64,000 bases of DNA from Intestinimonas timonensis (GCF_900626145.1 NZ_LR130816.1:256052-320051); one strand, 5' to 3'; shown: positions 24,778 through 32,964, counted from the first letter of the stretch. The notes: generated by a model not told the origin, from the sequence alone. Translations and numbers: made by a program.

Positions 24778-24941
24778 CCGGGAGCAGCGCTTCTCCACGG
24801 GACCCGCAAAGCGGGTCGGCCGTCAGGCCGCCCAAGCGTTTTGCCGAAAGGCAAAACCTTGCCGCAGGCGGAATTCACTTCTGCCGAGGATGAGAAGTCT
24901 ATCCGGGGTCCCCGCAAAAGGCTCTGCCTTTTGTGGGGAGA
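24778..24941. repeat. Hairpin-rich insertion between two serC 3' ends
   Basis: 164 bp holding three strong stems: GACCCGC-AAA-GCGGGTC, GTTTTGCC-GAAA-GGCAAAAC and CCCCGCAAAAGGC-TCT with near-complement (24909-24937). No coding frame is credible. It lies exactly between the true end of serC and a second copy of that end, so it is probably inserted DNA or a scar. Confidence 0.6.
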
Positions 24942-24983
24942 AAGCTGTGTGATTTCATCAAGGCCTTTGACAAGAACAACTGA
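24942..24983 (+). pseudogene. Duplicate serC 3' end (13 codons + stop)
   Basis: Encodes KLCDFIKAFDKNN-stop, exactly the serC C-terminus, but with five differences in 42 bp, all at third codon positions. It is not attached to any serC body. Most likely the displaced original end of serC, or the end brought in by an integrated element. Confidence 0.75.
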
Positions 24984-25031
24984 AGCGGTCCCTTGACCGC
25001 TCCAAATACTGAATATTGGAGGGAATCCACC

Positions 25032-26201
25032 ATGTTTCGCATCAAAACCATGAACAAGATCTCTCCCACCGGCCTGGCCGTTCTGGACGCCAACCGGTTC
25101 ACCGTCTCCGACAATGTGGAAAACGAGGACGGCATTTTGGTCCGCTCGGCGGACATGCATGAGTACGCCTTCCCCGACGCCCTGCGGGCCATCGCCCGGG
25201 CGGGCGCCGGCACCAACAATATCCCCATCGACCGCTGCTCCGAGGCGGGCGTCGTGGTCTTCAACACCCCCGGCGCCAACGCCAACGCCGTGAAGGAGCT
25301 GGTCATCTGCGCCCTGATGCTCTCCTCCCGCGACGTGGTGGGCGGCATCGAGTGGACCAAGGCCCAGCTGGCCGCCGGCGAGGACGTGGCCAAGGTGGTG
25401 GAAAAGGGCAAGAGCCAGTTCGTTGGCCCTGAGATCGCCGGCAAGAGCCTGGGCGTCATTGGTCTGGGCGCCATCGGCGTCCAGGTGGCCAACATCGCCA
25501 CCAAGTTGGGCATGGAGGTCTACGGCTATGATCCCTACCTCTCCGTGGACGCAGCCCTCTCCCTGTCCCGGATGGTCCACCACGTCACCGACCTCACCGC
25601 CATCTATAAAAACTGCGACTACATCACCATCCACGTGCCCCAGACCCCGGACACCAAGGGCATGCTCAACGCCGCCGCCTTCGACCAGATGAAGACCGGT
25701 GTACGCGTCATCAACCTGGCCCGTGGCGGCCTGGTCAACGACGAGGACATGATCGCCGCCCTGGAGAGCGGCAAGGTGGCCCGGTACGTCACCGACTTCC
25801 CCGACAACACCATCACCGCCGCCAAAAACGTGGTGGCCATCCCCCATCTGGGCGCCTCCACTCCCGAGAGCGAGGAGAACTGCGCCGTTATGGCCTCCCA
25901 GCAGCTCCGGGACTACCTGGAGACGGGCAACATCCGCAACTCCGTGAACCTGCCCACCCTGGAGCAGGACTGGTCCGGCGAGACCCGGCTGTGCATCATC
26001 CACCGGAACATCCCCAACATGCTGGCCTCCATCACCAACACCCTGGCCAAGGACGGTGTGAACGTGGAGAACCTGACCAACAAATCCAAGGGCAACTACG
26101 CCTACACCATCGTGGACGTGGGCCAGCGGGTGGGCGACGCCGTGGCCGACGAGATTCGCGCCGTAGACGGCGTGCTCCGGGTCCGGGTCCTGAAGCACTG
26201 A
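25032..26201 (+). CDS. serA: D-3-phosphoglycerate dehydrogenase, short form with ACT domain
   Basis: 389 aa. Rossmann motif GVIGLGAIGVQVANIA, catalytic region VINLARGGLVNDEDMI and the active-site histidine in IPHLGASTPESEENCA. A C-terminal ACT domain (about 320-389, from RLCIIHRNIPNMLASI) may bind serine for feedback control. The ATG at 25032 follows GGAGGG; the frame upstream to 24993 lacks a ribosome site. First enzyme of serine synthesis, NAD-dependent. Confidence 0.96.
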   Translation: MFRIKTMNKISPTGLAVLDANRFTVSDNVENEDGILVRSADMHEYAFPDALRAIARAGAGTNNIPIDRCSEAGVVVFNTPGANANAVKELVICALMLSSRDVVGGIEWTKAQLAAGEDVAKVVEKGKSQFVGPEIAGKSLGVIGLGAIGVQVANIATKLGMEVYGYDPYLSVDAALSLSRMVHHVTDLTAIYKNCDYITIHVPQTPDTKGMLNAAAFDQMKTGVRVINLARGGLVNDEDMIAALESGKVARYVTDFPDNTITAAKNVVAIPHLGASTPESEENCAVMASQQLRDYLETGNIRNSVNLPTLEQDWSGETRLCIIHRNIPNMLASITNTLAKDGVNVENLTNKSKGNYAYTIVDVGQRVGDAVADEIRAVDGVLRVRVLKH

Positions 26202-26220
26202 GCAGAAACAGAAAAGCATA

Positions 26221-26256
26221 AAAAACTCCCCCGCGCCATCGGCGCGGGGGAGTTTT
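26221..26256 (+). terminator. Terminator of serC-serA
   Basis: Stem AACTCCCCCGCGCC with complement around ATC, flanked by AAAAA and TTTTCTGT, 20 bp after serA. It may act in both directions, as the XRE gene converges on it. Confidence 0.9.
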
Positions 26257-26262
26257 CTGTCT

Positions 26263-26481
26263 TTATGGGTCGTCTTCCTCCACGATCTCAAAGAGATCCT
26301 CCACCCCGCAGTTCAGGGCGGTGATGATCTTGGAGAGATTATAGACATCATAGCGGAGCGGTTTATTTTTATAATACCCATCTATGATTTGATATTGGAT
26401 ACCTGTCATTTTTGCAAGGGCATAGCGGCTGATTTTTCGCTCATCCAGATACTGTGCCAGCTTTAACCTCAGTCGCTTCAT
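26263..26481 (-). CDS. Small XRE/Cro-type regulator
   Basis: 72 aa, one helix-turn-helix (ISRYALAKMTGIQYQIIDGYY) in a protein that is little more than the DNA-binding domain. GAGGTGAT precedes the ATG. It is divergent from the small gene at 26585 and shares its promoter region, which holds two similar AT-rich palindromes, so autoregulation is likely. Locally richer in A and T than the surroundings, which may mean acquired DNA. Confidence 0.85.
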   Translation of the reverse strand: MKRLRLKLAQYLDERKISRYALAKMTGIQYQIIDGYYKNKPLRYDVYNLSKIITALNCGVEDLFEIVEEDDP

Positions 26482-26526
26482 GGTATCACCTCAATTCAGT
26501 ATATATCGTAAAAAATGTATCTTGAA

Positions 26527-26555
26527 TTGACAATTTATCTTTTTCAATATATATT
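26527..26555 (+). promoter_or_regulatory. Promoter of the 63-aa gene, overlapping the XRE promoter
   Basis: TTGACA (26527-26532), 17 bp, TATATT (26550-26555). On the minus strand TTGTCA (26533-26528), 17 bp, TACGAT faces the XRE gene. The two -35 boxes overlap, so polymerase can serve only one side at a time. Confidence 0.7.
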
Positions 26556-26572
26556 GATAACAACATATATTG
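26545..26572. promoter_or_regulatory. Twin operator-like palindromes
   Basis: CAATATATATTG (perfect palindrome, 26545-26556, over the -10) and CAACATATATTG (26561-26572), 16 bp apart, about 1.5 helical turns. Probably the XRE binding sites; inference. Confidence 0.5.
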
Positions 26573-26584
26573 GAGGTGTATAGG

Positions 26585-26776
26585 ATGCCCGACTATCAAA
26601 AACTCTATTCCATTCTTTTCAACGCCATTACGGACACCCTGGAGGATCTGAGAAAGCAGAACTATGGCATGGCGTCGGAACGCCTGATGCATGCCCAACT
26701 GACCACGGAGACACTCTACATCGAATCCGGCCCGGAAAAAGAGAAAAACAAAGTAGATAAGAATTGCAATGTATAA
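26585..26776 (+). CDS. Small hypothetical protein
   Basis: 63 aa, not recognised. It starts MPDYQKLYSILFNAITDTLEDL, helical and acidic, ends in a lysine-rich tail, and has no membrane segment. GGAGGTG lies 6 bp before the ATG and a consensus promoter and terminator surround it, so it is probably a real single-gene unit. Divergent from and probably controlled by the XRE protein. No function can be assigned. Confidence 0.65.
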   Translation: MPDYQKLYSILFNAITDTLEDLRKQNYGMASERLMHAQLTTETLYIESGPEKEKNKVDKNCNV

Positions 26777-26806
26777 CGGGAGTGGACAAGATGTCCGCTC
26801 CCGTTT
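26775..26806 (+). terminator. Terminator after the 63-aa gene
   Basis: Stem AACGGGAGTGGAC pairs (one G-T) with GTCCGCTCCCGTT, followed by TCCC. It overlaps the stop codon region. Confidence 0.7.
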
Positions 26807-26837
26807 CCCATTCGTCTCTCCCGGTGGTCCTCCTGCC

Positions 26838-27050
26838 CCCGGGCGGCACGGGCGTTACGGAGTAAGCCCGGGACGCAAGCAGACTGGTAGTAGTAGACTT
26901 GGGGGGTACATCCAATAGGGGGGAGCCGCAGCTCCCCCCTGCGTTTGGCCGTTTCAAGGGGGAGAGTCCAGAGAGGGGGGAAATCGGAATCCCCTCTCTC
27001 TGGTGTGTCTTTGGTTCCTTTCTGCACAAGCAGAAAGGAACGCCCCCGGC
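26838..27050 (+). repeat. Structured multi-hairpin element, left arm
   Basis: A series of stems: GGCGTTACGGAGTAAGC region (26851-26867), AGGGGGGAGC/GCTCCCCCCT, GAGAGGGG/CCCCTCTC around AAATCGGAA, and GTTCCTTTCTGC/GCAGAAAGGAAC. The linker GGTACATCCAATAGG (26905-26919) precedes the second stem. The right arm (27120-27342) repeats the plan in reverse with changed but still paired stems. No protein is credible here. Confidence 0.75.
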
Positions 27051-27119
27051 AGGGTGGACAACACCGCAAACAGAAATCACTTTTGTTCAGAAGAAAATCG
27101 TTCTGCCGCCATCTCCGAT
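27051..27119. other. Centre between the two inverted structured arms
   Basis: About 70 bp, less GC-rich than the arms, with no gene or stem that I can support. Confidence 0.5.
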
Positions 27120-27342
27120 GGGGAACGGCCTCCGGCGGGCCCCTTTCTGAATGACCAGAAAGGGGCGAAAGAGTCAGTCAAGGAGGGGGATTTCGATTTC
27201 CCCCTCCTTGACAATCCTCCCCTTAAAACGACCAAGCACAGGGGGGCCGCGGCCCCCCTATTGGATGTACCCCCCGGAGCTCTTCTATCGCGAAGCCATT
27301 TGCACCGACGGCTTACTTCGTAACGCCGCCGGTGCCCGGGCT
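27120..27342 (-). repeat. Structured multi-hairpin element, right arm (inverted)
   Basis: Read on the minus strand: GGCGTTACGAAGTAAGC (27327-27311), GGTACATCCAATAGG, palindrome AGGGGGGCCG/CGGCCCCCCT, stem AGGAGGGGG/CCCCCTCCT around AAATCGAAA, and GCCCCTTTCTG/CAGAAAGGGGC. Each stem differs from the left arm yet still pairs. Confidence 0.75.
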
Positions 27343-27382
27343 GGGGACCACCGGCCGTCGGCCGCAGCACCACCGCAAAAGC

Positions 27383-27411
27383 AAACGGGCGGGGACCAGC
27401 CCCGCCCGTTT
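27383..27411 (-). terminator. Terminator of the kinase-like gene
   Basis: 12-bp stem AAACGGGCGGGG with complement and a five-base loop, 11 bp after the stop codon; only a weak T tract (GCTTTTG) follows on the minus strand. Confidence 0.75.
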
Positions 27412-27421
27412 GAACGCTGTG

Positions 27422-28483
27422 CTATTGCAGATCTTCATAGTTGTAGAGCTCCGGCGGCAGCACGTCGGAGAGCTCCACCATCACCGGTAGAAATCCGCCG
27501 CTGTAATCCACCTTCGGAGTGCGAAGCGTCTCACCCCGCTCCGGCTTGCGGATGGGCAGGGAGACCACACACCGGGTGACGTCCTCCCGGCTCTCCGCCA
27601 GCACGGCACCCCCGTGGAGGGCCACCGTCCGGCGGACCACCTCCAGACCCAGGCCAAGGCCCTGTCTGGGGTCCATCGGGATGGCCGCCAGATCTCCGCC
27701 GAACATGCGGGCCACATCCCGCTCATCCAGGGCCCTGCCGGTGTTCCACACCGTCACCACCGCCCGGTCACCCCGGACGGACAGCTTCAGTCCCAGCTTT
27801 CCCTTCCGGCCCGCCGCCTTCATGGCGTTGGACACCAGACACAGCAGCATCCGCCGCAGCAGCTTGCTGTCGCCCACGGTGAGCAGGCTGGAGGTCTCCA
27901 GGGACCAGGTGAAGTCGTATCCGCCCAAGCGGCAGACACTTTCCACCTCCTCCGCCGTCTCCCGGCATAGTCCGGCCAGATCCATGCCTTGGGGCTGCCA
28001 ATCCGTCTCGCCGCCGGCCAGCGACAGGTGATCGGCCAGCCGGATGATGCGGTAGAGGCCCTGATTGGCCGCCGACAGATAGCGTTTTACCTTTTCCTCA
28101 TCCGGGACCTCCTCGGTGGGGTCCAGCCGCTGGAGGGCGGCAGACAGGGTGGCTGTCTCCCGCCGGAGCTGGATGGAGAGCTGCTCCAGCCCCAGCCGGC
28201 CTGCACTGCCCTCTCTGGCGCGCAGGACCACCAGCGTACCCCCGCCTGCCGCCTGCAGGGTGGCGGTACAGGGCCAGCCATCCACCTCACCGGCCGCCGC
28301 CGCCGGCGGACAGGCCTCCCCCAGAAGGGCCTTCAGTGCCCCAGGGACCTCATCTCCCGCCCGGACGCCGGGAAAATGCCCTTCCGCCGCCCGGTTGCAG
28401 TAGGCCACCTTCTCCTCCCGCAGCAGCAGCACCGGCTCCGGAAAGCCGTCAAAAAGCGTTTCATTCCAATCCTCGCCGCTCAA
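27422..28483 (-). CDS. Histidine-kinase-like protein without a phospho-accepting histidine
   Basis: 353 aa, soluble. The N-terminal 60 residues look PAS-like (LFDGFPEPVLLLREEKVAYCNRAA). The region that should be the dimerisation helix (LEQLSIQLRRETATLSAALQRL) has no histidine. The ATPase domain has an N box (CLVSNAMKAA), a degenerate G1 (VWNTGRA, Asp replaced by Asn) and a good glycine box (GLGLGLEVVRRT). It may bind ATP but should not autophosphorylate in the usual way. No regulator is adjacent. Role unknown. Confidence 0.8.
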   Translation of the reverse strand: MSGEDWNETLFDGFPEPVLLLREEKVAYCNRAAEGHFPGVRAGDEVPGALKALLGEACPPAAAAGEVDGWPCTATLQAAGGGTLVVLRAREGSAGRLGLEQLSIQLRRETATLSAALQRLDPTEEVPDEEKVKRYLSAANQGLYRIIRLADHLSLAGGETDWQPQGMDLAGLCRETAEEVESVCRLGGYDFTWSLETSSLLTVGDSKLLRRMLLCLVSNAMKAAGRKGKLGLKLSVRGDRAVVTVWNTGRALDERDVARMFGGDLAAIPMDPRQGLGLGLEVVRRTVALHGGAVLAESREDVTRCVVSLPIRKPERGETLRTPKVDYSGGFLPVMVELSDVLPPELYNYEDLQ

Positions 28484-28705
28484 ATCGCCCCATACCTCCT
28501 CGCCGAACCTTACGGTCCGCCCTTATTTCCGCCCGCCCGACGCGCTTTATTTGCTTAGTCTGCGCCGGTCATCGGAAAGGTACGTTTTTTTCAGTGTACC
28601 AAATTCTGGGCCTTCCTACAAGGCGAAATGTCGAATTTTGTCGAAAAAATTTTTTCCGTTTTTTCTTACAAACGAAAGTGAATGAAATTTCTTTAAAAAT
28701 ACCTC

Positions 28706-28734
28706 TTGATAAAATTCGTCAGCTGCATTATAAT
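28706..28734 (+). promoter_or_regulatory. Promoter of gap
   Basis: TTGATA (28706-28711), 17 bp, TATAAT (28729-28734), in an AT-rich stretch. The rest of 28484-28705 shows no gene; it should also hold the promoter of the divergent kinase-like gene, which I could not place. Confidence 0.8.
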
Positions 28735-28770
28735 GGACCCGCAAAGAAGGGACCCATCGATATTTTATAA

Positions 28771-29799
<1,029 letters not shown>

Positions 29800-29825
29800 T
29801 TTTCCCTTTTCCTATTACGTTGAAA

Positions 29826-29853
29826 AAGACCGGACCCATCTGGGTCCGGTCTT
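29826..29853. repeat. Left copy of duplicated terminator hairpin B
   Basis: 28-bp palindrome AAGACCGGACCC...GGGTCCGGTCTT, identical to 30089-30116. It is followed by GAGCCTG and lacks a T run. Confidence 0.9.
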
Positions 29854-30088
29854 GAGCCTGTCGACAAAGTCGACAGGCTCTCTCAAAAATGCAGGCATTT
29901 TTTCGAAAAGATGCAGGCCGCTGCATCGCACTCGCTTCGCTCGCACGTTTGCGGCCTGAGCAGTGTTTTTTCCGAGGCACATGTCCCCGGAAAAAACAGA
30001 CTGTACTTGATTCCGTCGTCTGCGGACGACGGAACTCTGCGAGGCTCTTGCACAAAATCTGACGTATATGCCCTTTTTCGACAACCTG
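29854..30088 (-). mobile_element. 235-bp structured repeat element, copy 2
   Basis: Exact reverse complement of 2794-3028 by direct reading, with the same end points (outer bases CAGG...GGCTC on the element strand). It lies in the terminator of gap and is flanked by direct copies of hairpin B. As the flanking hairpins differ completely between the two sites, only the 235 bp belong to the element. Identity over the full length suggests recent spread or strong conservation. Confidence 0.8.
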
Positions 30089-30127
30089 AAGACCGGACCC
30101 ATCTGGGTCCGGTCTTTTTCTTTTTCC
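30089..30127 (+). terminator. Terminator hairpin B, right copy (functional)
   Basis: Same 28-bp palindrome as 29826-29853, followed by TTTCTTTTTCC, so it can end gap transcription. Confidence 0.85.
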
Positions 30128-30130
30128 CCC

Positions 30131-30160
30131 TTGACAAATCTGTGCCACTGTGTCTATACT
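30131..30160 (+). promoter_or_regulatory. Promoter of the GntR-ABC operon
   Basis: TTGACA (30131-30136), 18 bp, TATACT (30155-30160), directly after terminator B. Confidence 0.75.
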
Positions 30161-30184
30161 GTATATGCTGGATATATGCAGTAT
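30156..30184. promoter_or_regulatory. Inverted repeat, probable GntR operator
   Basis: ATACTG at 30156-30161 and CAGTAT at 30179-30184, with further partial symmetry (ATAT blocks) between. It overlaps the -10 box, which suits autoregulation by the GntR protein encoded next. Confidence 0.6.
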
Positions 30185-30202
30185 ACCATCTCGAGGTGAA
30201 CC

Positions 30203-30577
30203 ATGGACATCATCATCAGCAACAGTGCCGGCGTGCCCATCTACGAGCAGATCACCCAGCAGATGAAGGGCCTCATTCTGCGGGGGGAGCTGCGGGAGGG
30301 GGAGGCCCTCCCCTCCATGCGCCTGCTGGCCAAGGAACTGCGCATCTCGGTCATCACCACCAAGCGGGCCTACGAGGAGCTGGAGCGTGAGGGCTTTCTC
30401 ACCACCGTGCCCGGCAAGGGCTGCTTCGTGGCCCCCAGGGATCTGGAGCTGGTCCGGGAGGACTGCCTCCGCCAGGTGGAGGAACACCTCTCCCAGGCGG
30501 TGGACATCGCCAAGAGCGGCGGCATCTCTCTGGAGGAGCTCACCGGGGCGCTGAACATTCTATATGGAGACGAGTGA
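30203..30577 (+). CDS. GntR-family regulator, YtrA type
   Basis: 124 aa. An N-terminal winged helix (PIYEQITQQMKGLILRGELREGEALPS, then ITTKRAYEELEREGF) with a short C-terminal tail of about 50 residues, as in YtrA regulators that control neighbouring ABC exporters. GAGGTGA precedes the ATG. The following ABC gene starts 2 bp after its stop. Confidence 0.92.
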   Translation: MDIIISNSAGVPIYEQITQQMKGLILRGELREGEALPSMRLLAKELRISVITTKRAYEELEREGFLTTVPGKGCFVAPRDLELVREDCLRQVEEHLSQAVDIAKSGGISLEELTGALNILYGDE

Positions 30578-30578
30578 T

Positions 30579-31436
30579 ATGGCCAATCTCATCGAAATAC
30601 GGGGCCTGTGCAAAAGCTACGGCGACTTTTGCCTGGACCACGTGGATCTGACCCTGCCCGGCGGCACCATCCTGGGACTCATCGGGGAGAACGGCGCCGG
30701 CAAGACCACCACCATCAAGGCCATTCTGGGACTCATTCACCGGGACGGCGGCTCGGTGCAGGTGCTGGGCCGCGAGGTGACGGAGGGCAGCGATTTTAGG
30801 GAGGATATCGGCGTCGTGCTGGACGAGATCGCCTTCCACGACCCACTGAAGGCGCCCCAGGTGGGGAAAATTCTGGCCGGGACCTACCGGAACTGGGACG
30901 CCGCCCTCTTTGACGCCTATCTGGACCGGTTCCAGCTGCCCCGGAACAAGAAGATCAAGGAATTCTCCAAGGGCATGAAGATGAAGCTCTCCATCGCCTC
31001 CGCCCTGGCCCACCACCCCCGGCTCCTCATCCTGGACGAGGCCACCGCCGGGCTGGACCCGGTGGTCCGCAACGAGCTGCTGGACGAGTTTCTCACCTTC
31101 ATCCAGGACGAGGACCACGCCGTTCTTCTCTCCAGCCACATCACCAGTGACCTGGAGAAGGCGGCGGACTATGTGACCTACCTCCACAAGGGCAGAGCGG
31201 TCCTCCAGGGGGCCAAGGACGAGCTGCTGGACACCTACGGGCGGCTGGTGTGTTCCCGGGCCGACCTGGCGGCGGTGGACCCCGCTCTGCTGGAGGGCAC
31301 CCGGGTGAGCCAGTTCGGCTGCGAGGCCCTGGTGAAGGACCGGCAGGCCTTCCGGCGGCGGTACCCGGACCTGATGGTGGACCCGGTGACACTGGAGGAC
31401 ATCATGGTATTTACGGTAAGGGGGGACCAAGCATGA
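30579..31436 (+). CDS. ABC transporter ATPase
   Basis: 285 aa. Walker A GENGAGKTT, signature FSKGMKMKLSIASAL, Walker B LLILDEATAGLDP and switch histidine in LLSSHITSD. Typical of the two-component export systems next to YtrA regulators (antimicrobial peptide or cell-wall stress). The ATG at 30579 is preferred to that at 30564, which overlaps gntR. Confidence 0.92.
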   Translation: MANLIEIRGLCKSYGDFCLDHVDLTLPGGTILGLIGENGAGKTTTIKAILGLIHRDGGSVQVLGREVTEGSDFREDIGVVLDEIAFHDPLKAPQVGKILAGTYRNWDAALFDAYLDRFQLPRNKKIKEFSKGMKMKLSIASALAHHPRLLILDEATAGLDPVVRNELLDEFLTFIQDEDHAVLLSSHITSDLEKAADYVTYLHKGRAVLQGAKDELLDTYGRLVCSRADLAAVDPALLEGTRVSQFGCEALVKDRQAFRRRYPDLMVDPVTLEDIMVFTVRGDQA

Positions 31437-32068
31437 CCGGTCTTGTAAAAAAAGACCTCTATCTCTCGGTGAGCATGCTCAAAAGCTACGTGCTGGTGGC
31501 GGCCGTCTTCGCCGCCCTCACCTTGACGGGTATCTACGACATCTCCTTTTTCGTCACCTATCTGTCGGTGATGTGCATTATGATCCCGGTGAACCTCTTC
31601 GCCTATGACGAGCAGGCCCGCTGGGACAAGTACGCCGCCGCCCTGCCCTCCGGTCGGGCGGGGGTGGTGAAGGCCCGGTATCTCTTCGCCATTCTCATCT
31701 GTCTGGGCTCCCTGCTTTTTGCCCTGCTCCTCCAGCTGATCGTGGCTCTCTTCACCGGCGCGCGGGGGCAGTCGCGGACGGATCTGCTCCTCAGCGGCCT
31801 CCTGCCCACCGCCTACGGCTGTTTCATGAACGCGGTTCTCCTCCCTCTCCTCTTCAAGTTCGGCTCCCAGAAGGGGCGGATTTACCTGCTCCTGGCCCTT
31901 GGCGTGGGGGTAGGCGTCATTTTCGGCGGCCTTACGGGTCTCAAGGAGATGGGTATCTCCCTCTCCGAGCTGACCCTTCCCCTCTTTGTACTGCCGGTGG
32001 TGGGCCTGCTGACGCTGATCCCCTCCTATTTCATCTCTAGGCGCATCTTTTTCCACAAAGACCTTTGA
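31433..32068 (+). CDS. ABC-2 type membrane protein
   Basis: 211 aa, about six hydrophobic segments and a conserved-looking ARWDKYAAALPSGR segment typical of ABC-2 permeases. ATGA overlap with the ATPase gene shows coupling. Substrate unknown. Confidence 0.85.
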   Translation: MTGLVKKDLYLSVSMLKSYVLVAAVFAALTLTGIYDISFFVTYLSVMCIMIPVNLFAYDEQARWDKYAAALPSGRAGVVKARYLFAILICLGSLLFALLLQLIVALFTGARGQSRTDLLLSGLLPTAYGCFMNAVLLPLLFKFGSQKGRIYLLLALGVGVGVIFGGLTGLKEMGISLSELTLPLFVLPVVGLLTLIPSYFISRRIFFHKDL

Positions 32069-32077
32069 AATTGTGGA

Positions 32078-32114
32078 AAAATGGGCGCCGCGGCTTTTGC
32101 CGCGGCGCCCATTT
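32078..32114. terminator. Terminator of the GntR-ABC operon
   Basis: Stem ATGGGCGCCGCGGC, loop TTTT, with complement and TTTT after. It abuts the convergent DUF3343 gene and may serve both. Confidence 0.85.
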
Positions 32115-32339
32115 TCATCTAAGCAGCTCCCAGGCCGGTCCCGTCCGGCGGTAGAGATGCTCCGCCCGGTCCACCAACGGCGGCTCTCCATCCCAGTCGA
32201 ACTGCACACAGGTCCCACAGGCTGTGGAAAGCTCCCGGGGCACTGGCATGAGCTGTGTGGAGCAGGCGCCGGAGCTGTGGAGGACACGGCTGGCCAAAAT
32301 ACTGTCGAATTGTGAGGAAAAGGTAGCCAGATAGGTCAT
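32115..32339 (-). CDS. DUF3343 protein (putative Se/S carrier-like)
   Basis: 74 aa. MTYLATFSSQFDSILASRVL and the small cysteine motif TACGTCVQF match the DUF3343 family, thought to carry sulfur or selenium in some contexts. The frame runs 15 codons further upstream, but the ATG at 32339 is where the family begins and GAAGG precedes it. It lies after the ribosomal operon terminator. No selenium genes are nearby. Confidence 0.75.
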   Translation of the reverse strand: MTYLATFSSQFDSILASRVLHSSGACSTQLMPVPRELSTACGTCVQFDWDGEPPLVDRAEHLYRRTGPAWELLR

Positions 32340-32390
32340 GACGAAGCCTTCTTTCCCCTCCCGGCGGGAGGCGTGCGGAAACACGGAAGA

Positions 32391-32438
32391 AAGCCCCTTA
32401 CGTATCCCCGGTGCACCAGGGATACGTAAGGGGCTTTT
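32391..32438 (-). terminator. Terminator of the ribosomal protein operon
   Basis: Long stem AAGCCCCTTACGTATCCC with complement, T-rich on both sides, 29 bp after rplQ. Probably bidirectional in strength. Confidence 0.9.
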
Positions 32439-32466
32439 CTTATTCAGCGTGGGGTGATCTCAGCGA

Positions 32467-32808
32467 TTACACCAGCTGCACGATGGCCATCTCGGCGGCA
32501 TCGCCCCGACGGGGGCCGATCTTCACAACGCGGGTGTAACCGCCGTTGCGGGAGGCGTACTTGGGGCCGATCTCGTCGAAGAGCTTCTTGGCCACATCCT
32601 CCTTGGTGATGAAGGCCAGAGCCTGACGATAGGTGGCCAGGTTGTTGTGCTTGGCCAGGGTAATCATCTTCTCGGCCACAGGAGCCACTTCCTTGGCGCG
32701 GGCGTAGGTGGTCTTGATCTGGCCGTTCTCCAGCAGATAGGTCACCATGGCGCGGAGCATAGCCTTACGCTGGTCAGAACGCTTACCAAGCTTACGATAT
32801 CCGGACAT
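32467..32808 (-). CDS. rplQ: 50S ribosomal protein L17
   Basis: 113 aa, standard length. [25 protein letters not shown] is the conserved N-terminus. Last gene of the S10-spc-alpha operon, 156 bp after rpoA; the gap holds only GC-rich sequence and the AGGAG before this gene. Confidence 0.98.
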   Translation of the reverse strand: MSGYRKLGKRSDQRKAMLRAMVTYLLENGQIKTTYARAKEVAPVAEKMITLAKHNNLATYRQALAFITKEDVAKKLFDEIGPKYASRNGGYTRVVKIGPRRGDAAEMAIVQLV

Positions 32809-32964
32809 TGTGATACACTCCTCAATCGGCGTTTCGCACAGCGAACGCCCTTCTCTGTAAATTCGTCCTGAGGGCGGTGGCCCTCGGGAGGACGTAGGCC
32901 GGGACGGTGTCCCGGGTCCGGGAGGGGACGTTACATGCCCCCCGGACCGCCCTCCGGCACAGCC

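Noticed and set aside
24778..25031. A second, complete serC or a small gene in the scar
   Set aside because: Only 13 codons of serC are present and no start with ribosome site is found.
24705..26291. 528-codon minus-strand frame opposite serA, crossing the serC scar
   Set aside because: Low-complexity antisense translation; serA is clear on the plus strand.
26628..27573. Proline- and glycine-rich frames across the structured island
   Set aside because: They exist only because the stems avoid stops; none begins with a ribosome site and the two arms encode unlike peptides.
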